A stretch of DNA of 11,252 bases from Bacillota bacterium (GTDB taxonomy: Bacteria; Bacillota_E; Sulfobacillia; Sulfobacillales; Sulfobacillaceae): assembly GCA_021820645.1 (NCBI GenBank), contig JAKADJ010000050.1, positions 1 to 11,252 on the forward strand, written 5' to 3'. Within the stretch, counting starts at the first letter, position 1; each line of letters begins with the position of its first letter. A program made the translations under genes and the position numbers. This document shows, one piece after another, positions 7,081 to 11,252 of this stretch. The notes under the pieces were generated by a model that saw only the letters and a list, made by a program, of their open reading frames with translations, did not search any database and was not told the origin of the DNA.

Positions 7081-9492
7081 ATGGCGGAAGCAATGACGAC
7101 AGAGCGCGCGACACCCGGACAGGATGCCGAGATGCAACTTGAAATCACCGGGATGACCTGCGCCAGTTGTGTGGCACACGTCGAAAAAGCCCTGAAAAAA
7201 ATTCCTGGAGTCGAGACGGCCAACGTGAACTTGGCTCTAGAAAAAGCCCAGGTGCACTTTAATGCCGATACGGTGGGCACGCGGGACTTCGTCACGGCGG
7301 TCAGCCAAGCCGGTTATGCGGTCCGTACCGAAAGTCGCACCTTTCTTGTGCCGGGCTTGGAAGAAGCGCCGGTCCGTGAACGGGCTGAGCGCATCGCCCA
7401 CTCTTTAGAGGGTGTCGTGCGAGTGCAAACCAACACTACCAAGGGCAGCGTGACGGTAGAGTGGATCCGGGGAGTGGGTACGCCCGACGCCGTGATGGAG
7501 GCGTTGCAGCAAGGGGGACTCTCGCCGTCGTTGGTGGATGACGGGGTTGAGATGGACGTGCGAGAGATGGAAGCGCGTGAGGCGCGGCGCCGACTCGGCT
7601 TTTCGATACTGTTCACGTTGCCGCTCTGGGTCGCCATGATTCGCATGTTTTTAGGAGTAGGCCCGGCGTGGTTTACTAATCCCTGGATGGAGTTCGGTGC
7701 GGCCAGTGTGGTGCAGTGGGGACCCGGTTTTTCCTTTACGCGACGGGCCTGGTTAAATGTGCGTCACGGCAACGCCAATATGGATGTGTTGGTGGCGACG
7801 GGTACGCTGGCTGCTTGGACCGTGTCGGTCTATGGCGTGTTTGCCCATGCCGCTCTCTATTTCGATACGTCGGCGACGGTCATTACTTTAATTTTAATTG
7901 GAAAGTATCTCGAAGCAATAGCCAAGGGACGAACGTCAGCCGCCATTAAAGAACTCTTGGCCTTGCGGCCCAAAACTACCCGCGTGGTGGATCCTTCGGG
8001 AGAGGTCATAGAAGTCGCGGTGCAGGCGGTGTCTGTAGGACAAATACTGGAAATTAGACCGGGGGACCATATCCCCGTAGATGGTCAGGTGCAAACGGGG
8101 CAGGCACTAGTTGATGAGTCGATGCTGACCGGGGAGCCCGAGCTGCAAGTAAAGACCGTGTCGGAGACCGTTGCGGCCGGTACCGTGCACCAGGGAGACC
8201 GAGCCTTCCGGATGGAGGCGACCCGAGTCGGGCGAGATACCGTATTGGCGCAGATTGTGCAGGCTGTTGAAGAGGCGCAAGCGGTCAAAGCCCCGATTCA
8301 ACAATTCGCCGATCGGATCGCCAATGTCTTTGTTCCGATCGTGATTGGCATTGCGGTCATCACTTTGCTGGCGACCGGCTTTGCCATGGGGGATTGGCGG
8401 GTGGCTTTATTACGGGCCGTAGCGGTGTTGGTGGTCGCTTGTCCTTGCTCCCTCGGACTGGCCACGCCGACCGCGGTAATGGTCGGGAGCGGGGTCGGAG
8501 CGCGAGTCGGTGTGCTATTTCGTAATGGGGAGGCGTTGGAACGGGTGGCCCGTGTCACGACGGTCGCTCTGGACAAAACAGGCACCATTACTGAAGGTCA
8601 TCCAGAGCTCGAGCAGGTGGTAGCGGCCGAGGCGGGTACCGAAGCGCGTCTCATTGGTCTTGCTGCTGCCCTTGAAGAGACCTCGAGTCACCCGTTGGCG
8701 CAAGCCATTTTACGTGCGGCTGATGCCAAGGATATCATCCCGGTCGAGGATGTCTATACTGAAGAAGGCCAAGGTATGGTGGGGTTTTTGAACGGGGAAA
8801 CCGTTCTCTTGGGTAACACCAAGTTGTTGGATGCCTACGGGGTCACGATCCCGGGTGAAATCGCCACCAAAATGGACAGTCAAGCCGAGGCGGGGCGGAC
8901 TATTGTGTGGCTCGCCGAGAGCGATAGGGTGCTAGGGGCCTTGGTTGTTGCCGATCGGATCCGTGCCGATGCCAAGATGGCCATCAAGGCATTACGGGCG
9001 CGTCACATCGATTCCGTCATGTTGACCGGGGATCGGCTTGCGACGGCCGTACGGGTCGCCCAAGAGGTGGGCATAACCGAGGTGCAAGCAGAGCTCTCTC
9101 AGCAAGATAAGGCAACCTTCGTCGCATCATCGGAAGCTACCGGGAAATTCGTGGCAATGGTCGGCGATGGGATTAACGACGCCCCTGCCCTAGCACGGGC
9201 ATCTGTAGGCATGGCGGTGGCTAGTGGGAGTGACGTGGCTACCCAAACCGCCGAGGTGACACTCATGCGCTCTGAGGTGGGTGCGGTGCTACAAGCTTTA
9301 ACGGTGGGCCAAAAGACCATCGCTAAAGTCCGACAGAACCTCTTCTGGGCGCTGTTTTATAACGTGGTCATGATTCCGTTGGCAGCTTTCGGTGTCCTAT
9401 CCCCCATGATTGCAGGAGCGGCTATGGCGCTGAGCTCGGTGACGGTGGTCACGAACTCGTTACTATTAAAGTACGCATTGAGGGAGGTGTAA
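7081..9492 (+). CDS. copA: Copper-exporting P1B-type ATPase
   Basis: Pumps Cu(I) out of the cytosol across the membrane at the cost of ATP. In the 803 residues there is a metal-binding HMA domain with GMTCASC (24-30), then a second HMA-like domain (about 86-150) whose CxxC loop is replaced by GLEEAPV. Eight membrane helices follow. Landmarks are TGE (350-352), the copper-binding CPC (454-456), the phosphorylated Asp498 in DKTGT, HP (537-538), TGDR (649-652), GDGINDAP (695-702), and YN (760-761) with MxxSS (782-786) in the last helices, the signature of Cu(I)-specific pumps. AGGAGGG precedes the ATG by 6 nt. It lies between csoR and copZ, so it is induced by copper and fed by CopZ. Confidence 0.97.
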   Translation: MAEAMTTERATPGQDAEMQLEITGMTCASCVAHVEKALKKIPGVETANVNLALEKAQVHFNADTVGTRDFVTAVSQAGYAVRTESRTFLVPGLEEAPVRERAERIAHSLEGVVRVQTNTTKGSVTVEWIRGVGTPDAVMEALQQGGLSPSLVDDGVEMDVREMEAREARRRLGFSILFTLPLWVAMIRMFLGVGPAWFTNPWMEFGAASVVQWGPGFSFTRRAWLNVRHGNANMDVLVATGTLAAWTVSVYGVFAHAALYFDTSATVITLILIGKYLEAIAKGRTSAAIKELLALRPKTTRVVDPSGEVIEVAVQAVSVGQILEIRPGDHIPVDGQVQTGQALVDESMLTGEPELQVKTVSETVAAGTVHQGDRAFRMEATRVGRDTVLAQIVQAVEEAQAVKAPIQQFADRIANVFVPIVIGIAVITLLATGFAMGDWRVALLRAVAVLVVACPCSLGLATPTAVMVGSGVGARVGVLFRNGEALERVARVTTVALDKTGTITEGHPELEQVVAAEAGTEARLIGLAAALEETSSHPLAQAILRAADAKDIIPVEDVYTEEGQGMVGFLNGETVLLGNTKLLDAYGVTIPGEIATKMDSQAEAGRTIVWLAESDRVLGALVVADRIRADAKMAIKALRARHIDSVMLTGDRLATAVRVAQEVGITEVQAELSQQDKATFVASSEATGKFVAMVGDGINDAPALARASVGMAVASGSDVATQTAEVTLMRSEVGAVLQALTVGQKTIAKVRQNLFWALFYNVVMIPLAAFGVLSPMIAGAAMALSSVTVVTNSLLLKYALREV

Positions 9493-9495
9493 AAA

Positions 9496-9702
9496 ATGGA
9501 ACGGACTCAGTTTACTGTTACCGGAATGACCTGCGAGCATTGCGTCAAAACGGTTACCGAAGCACTGAAGGGTGTCGATGGGGTGAAGGTAGCCAAGGTG
9601 CACTTGGAGGCCAAAGAGGCCGAGGTAACATACGACCCGACCCACGCATCGGTGGATGATTTAAAGGCCGCCGTCAAGGCTGCGGGTTATGACGTCGCCT
9701 AA
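9496..9702 (+). CDS. copZ: Copper chaperone CopZ
   Basis: A 68-residue cytosolic metallochaperone that carries Cu(I) to CopA. It is a single complete HMA domain: strand FTVTG, metal loop MTCEHC with both cysteines, helix VKTVTEALKGVDGV, strands and a second helix ending in AAGYDVA. Length is standard. AGGGAGGTG precedes the ATG by about 8 nt, overlapping the end of copA, whose stop lies 3 bp upstream, so the genes are coupled. It is transcribed with csoR and copA. Confidence 0.95.
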   Translation: MERTQFTVTGMTCEHCVKTVTEALKGVDGVKVAKVHLEAKEAEVTYDPTHASVDDLKAAVKAAGYDVA

Positions 9703-9721
9703 CACCACATAGAGGTGGATC

Positions 9722-9862
9722 GTGCGATATATGAGTGAAAAGAACTACACCTTAGACATTCCCGAAATGACTTGAAACGGATGTGCATCCTCCGTGACGA
9801 GGATTTTGAGTGAACAATCGGGTGTGCTCCACGTGGCGGCGGATCCCGCTACACGCTTGTAG
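9722..9862 (+). pseudogene. Half-length metallochaperone frame with TGA in place of the first metal-loop Cys
   Basis: This frame starts at GTG (AGAGG 6 nt upstream) or ATG 9731, 19 bp after copZ. It reads SEKNYTLDIPEMT, then TGA (9773-9775), then NGCASSVTRILSEQSGVLHV, then AADPATRL and TAG. It matches the first half of an HMA domain (strand, MTCxxC loop, helix, strand) with the stop codon exactly at the first Cys. The second half (strand, helix, strand) is absent, and a terminator hairpin starts 12 nt after the TAG. It is not a copy of copZ, since the residues differ. The simplest reading is a decayed duplicate truncated by deletion. Selenocysteine insertion at TGA is a less likely alternative. 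Confidence 0.6.
9787..9804 (+). other. Small hairpin 11 nt after the in-frame TGA
   Basis: ATCCTC-CGTGAC-GAGGAT is a perfect 6-bp stem with a 6-nt loop. Its loop begins 17 nt after the TGA and has G as its second base, which satisfies the loose general model for bacterial SECIS elements. Such hairpins also arise by chance and from coding sequence, so this is weak evidence. Confidence 0.2.
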
Positions 9863-9873
9863 CCGAAGGCCTG

Positions 9874-9908
9874 AGGCCGAGGGAGACCAACACTCCCTCG
9901 GCCTTATC
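9874..9908 (+). terminator. Terminator of the copper operon
   Basis: AGGCCGAGGGAG (9874-9885) and CTCCCTCGGCCT (9893-9904) form a perfect 12-bp stem with a 7-nt loop. The T tract after it is poor (TTATCGT), but the stem is very strong and it follows the last reading frame of the operon by 12 nt. Confidence 0.72.
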
Positions 9909-10097
9909 GTATCCCGTGGTGAGGATGGCTCCCGGTCGTATGATGCGTTGCGTGACGTCAGCGAGTCATCATGGGATGCATATGGGAGACGCGGGACGGT
10001 GATTCTAGCACGGGCAGTGAGAGGGCAGACATCTGTTTGGACACACCAGATCTCGGGTGGGTTGGAGTCGGGTTGAGTCGAATCGCCCGGCAAATTT
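9909..10097. other. Intergenic stretch without a recognisable gene
   Basis: Together with its flanks, this is part of a gap of about 330 bp (9863-10192) between the metallochaperone remnant and the DUF4396 gene. Frames on both strands give compositions unlike real proteins. It holds an 8-bp palindrome TGACGTCA (9953-9960) and a near-direct repeat of about 10 bp at 10061-10080, neither clearly functional. I see no convincing promoter for the downstream gene. Confidence 0.5.
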
Positions 10098-10196
10098 TTG
10101 GGCACGCATACGGCCACTGAGATCCCATTTAATTGGGCAATGATGGTGCTTATCACGATGGGGGGTAATGCAGTGCTGAGGGCGGCAGTAAATTGA
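10098..10196 (+). pseudogene. Short membrane-like frame overlapping the DUF4396 start
   Basis: A stretch open from just after a TGA near 10079, with possible starts at TTG 10098 or ATG 10140. It reads through TATEIPFNWAMMVLITMGG to RAAVN and stops at TGA 10194-10196, overlapping the TTG of the next gene by two bases (TTGA). The hydrophobic run and coupled overlap look like the 3' end of a membrane-protein gene whose front part is lost. No family is recognised, and chance cannot be excluded at this length. Confidence 0.25.
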
Positions 10197-11026
10197 CCAG
10201 CGCGGTGATCTTGTGGTGGATTCTCTCGGGGTTGTCCGTCATCTTCGTGGTGGCGGATTGGCATCAGGCGCCGATTGACCTCACGATGCACGTGGGGTTT
10301 GTGCTGATCGTGGCCTTCATGGGTCCTTTGGGGGCCTTGATGTATGTCCTCACGGTGCGGGAACCCTTGCCCGGCACTCATGAGGCGTATATTGCTCCGC
10401 GTTGGAAGCAGGTTGTGGGATCCACCTTTCATTGTGTGTCGGGCGACAGTGTCGGGATCGTAGGAATCGCGGTGATCACGCCGTGGCTCCTATCTCGGGT
10501 GGACCCGACCCTCGAAATTGTCCTAGAATATGCGGCAGGATTTTTGGTCGGGTGGCTTATCTTTCAAGCGCTATTCATGAAAGATATGGCGGGAGGGTCG
10601 TACCTCAAGGCGGTCCGTTCCATGTTCATGCCCGAATGGATCTCGATGAACGGGGTCATGACCGGAATGGCTCTGGTTATGGTTTTTTGGATGCGGATGG
10701 ATGCCCGGGCGGCGGATCCCGCACACGGCGACTTCTGGTTAATGATGTCGGCGTCCCTTGTGGCGGGGGCGATCGTGGCCTATCCGTTTAATTGGTGGCT
10801 TGTCGCACGCAAATTGAAACATGGTCTCATGTCCACTGCTGGCCAGGGGGCCAGTCATCACATGGCGAGCCACGAGATGCATGAATCTGGTCATGATGAT
10901 GGAGCGCACAGGCACACGTCCGGTGGGCCCGCCCAAGAGGCGCATCGGTATCGCTCTCCCGTGGTGTGGGTCAGCGCTGCCAGTTTCGTACTGGCGCTCG
11001 GTGTATCCTATGGCATCATGCACTAA
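10193..11026 (+). CDS. DUF4396 membrane protein with His-rich loop
   Basis: A 277-residue membrane protein whose core fits DUF4396: HCVSGDSVGIVGIAV (80-94), EYAAGFLVGWLIFQALFMKDMAGG (in two parts, 112-135), MPEWISMNGVMTGM (146-159) and PFNWWLVARKLKHG (198-211). About six or seven membrane segments are seen (near 5-22, 31-54, 85-103, 108-130, 154-168, 182-200 and 257-276). Between the last two is a hydrophilic stretch (210-251) with nine histidines, suggestive of metal binding. The family's biochemical role is not established; members are often met near copper genes, and here it lies downstream of the csoR-copA-copZ operon but beyond its terminator. The start is TTG: no in-frame ATG or GTG lies between it and an upstream stop at 10166, and the SD (GAGGG) is poor. 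Confidence 0.85.
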   Translation: MTSAVILWWILSGLSVIFVVADWHQAPIDLTMHVGFVLIVAFMGPLGALMYVLTVREPLPGTHEAYIAPRWKQVVGSTFHCVSGDSVGIVGIAVITPWLLSRVDPTLEIVLEYAAGFLVGWLIFQALFMKDMAGGSYLKAVRSMFMPEWISMNGVMTGMALVMVFWMRMDARAADPAHGDFWLMMSASLVAGAIVAYPFNWWLVARKLKHGLMSTAGQGASHHMASHEMHESGHDDGAHRHTSGGPAQEAHRYRSPVVWVSAASFVLALGVSYGIMH

Positions 11027-11170
11027 GACAACAAAGACCCTGTCGTAAGCATGGCGCATAGCACGAGCTCCCATCAAATGAGAGGTCTCCCAAATTTTAT
11101 TGGCTTCGGTCGATTGTTGGCACCAAGCAGGGGTTACGGTGGAACCCATGGACCCGCCACCCGAGATCGG

Positions 11171-11239
11171 CTAAGCGGCAACCTTCACGAGCAGGGATCG
11201 CCCCGTGATCACAGCAATGAGAGGCTTTTTTCTACGCTC
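11171..11239 (-). pseudogene. Possible transposase C-terminal remnant
   Basis: A minus-strand frame of 22 codons between stops reads RRKKPLIAVITGRSLLVKVAA, which resembles the C-terminal end seen in IS110/IS116-type transposases (basic stretch, 'AV...R-LL'). Nothing else of such an element can be read in 11027-11252, so if it is real, it is a fragment or continues beyond the edge in another frame. The rest of this end shows no gene on either strand. Confidence 0.18.
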
Positions 11240-11252
11240 TTACGGCTCACTT

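Noticed and set aside
9953..9960. TGACGTCA palindrome
   Set aside because: A single 8-bp palindrome without a promoter beside it is expected by chance at this scale.
10061..10080. Near-direct repeat GTTGGAGTCG / GGTTGAGTCG
   Set aside because: It is only two imperfect units of about 10 bp with no flanking element, too little to call a functional repeat.
9752..10432. A 226-codon minus-strand open frame
   Set aside because: It runs antisense through the chaperone remnant, the terminator hairpin and the start of the DUF4396 gene, and its product is rich in Pro, Arg, Ser and His without any family pattern.
1..11252. CRISPR arrays, tRNA and rRNA genes
   Set aside because: No evenly spaced repeats, cloverleaf pattern or rRNA-like stretch was seen on either strand.

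Overview
The window looks like the chromosome of a Gram-positive (Firmicutes-type) bacterium, possibly a Sulfobacillus-like acidophile. Visible support is limited: strong AGGAGG-type ribosome binding sites, several TTG and GTG starts, short intergenic gaps, a CsoR/CopA/CopZ copper module, a TusA-fold protein and a cytosolic M61 peptidase. The genus is an inference from gene content; no rRNA or tRNA gene is present to confirm it.

Region 1 (1-3515) is a tight plus-strand operon for cell-surface sugars: a GT4-type glycosyltransferase cut by the left edge, a UDP-glucose 6-dehydrogenase overlapping it by 4 bp, and a UDP-glucuronate decarboxylase. The two enzymes together would turn UDP-glucose into UDP-glucuronate and then UDP-xylose. 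The operon ends at a hairpin shared with the convergent M61 peptidase gene.

Region 2 (3513-6570) holds the minus-strand M61 aminopeptidase with a C-terminal PDZ domain, a short plus-strand TusA-like gene that lacks the catalytic cysteine, and a convergent minus-strand pair: a 114-residue HTH-like protein followed by a CsoR-family regulator that lacks two of the three copper ligands.

Region 3 (6570-9905) starts with a divergent promoter region and carries csoR-copA-copZ. CsoR here has the full Cys-His-Cys copper site, so the module should sense Cu(I) with CsoR, carry it with CopZ and export it with CopA. Just after copZ is a half-length third metallochaperone reading frame, with a good ribosome binding site, in which the first Cys codon of the MTCxxC motif is TGA. 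It is followed closely by a strong terminator hairpin. It is most simply a decaying gene, but a selenocysteine reading should be excluded.

Region 4 (9905-11252) has about 290 bp with little content, a DUF4396 membrane protein with a His-rich cytosolic-type loop that is probably linked to metal handling, and a right edge that may hold a transposase remnant.
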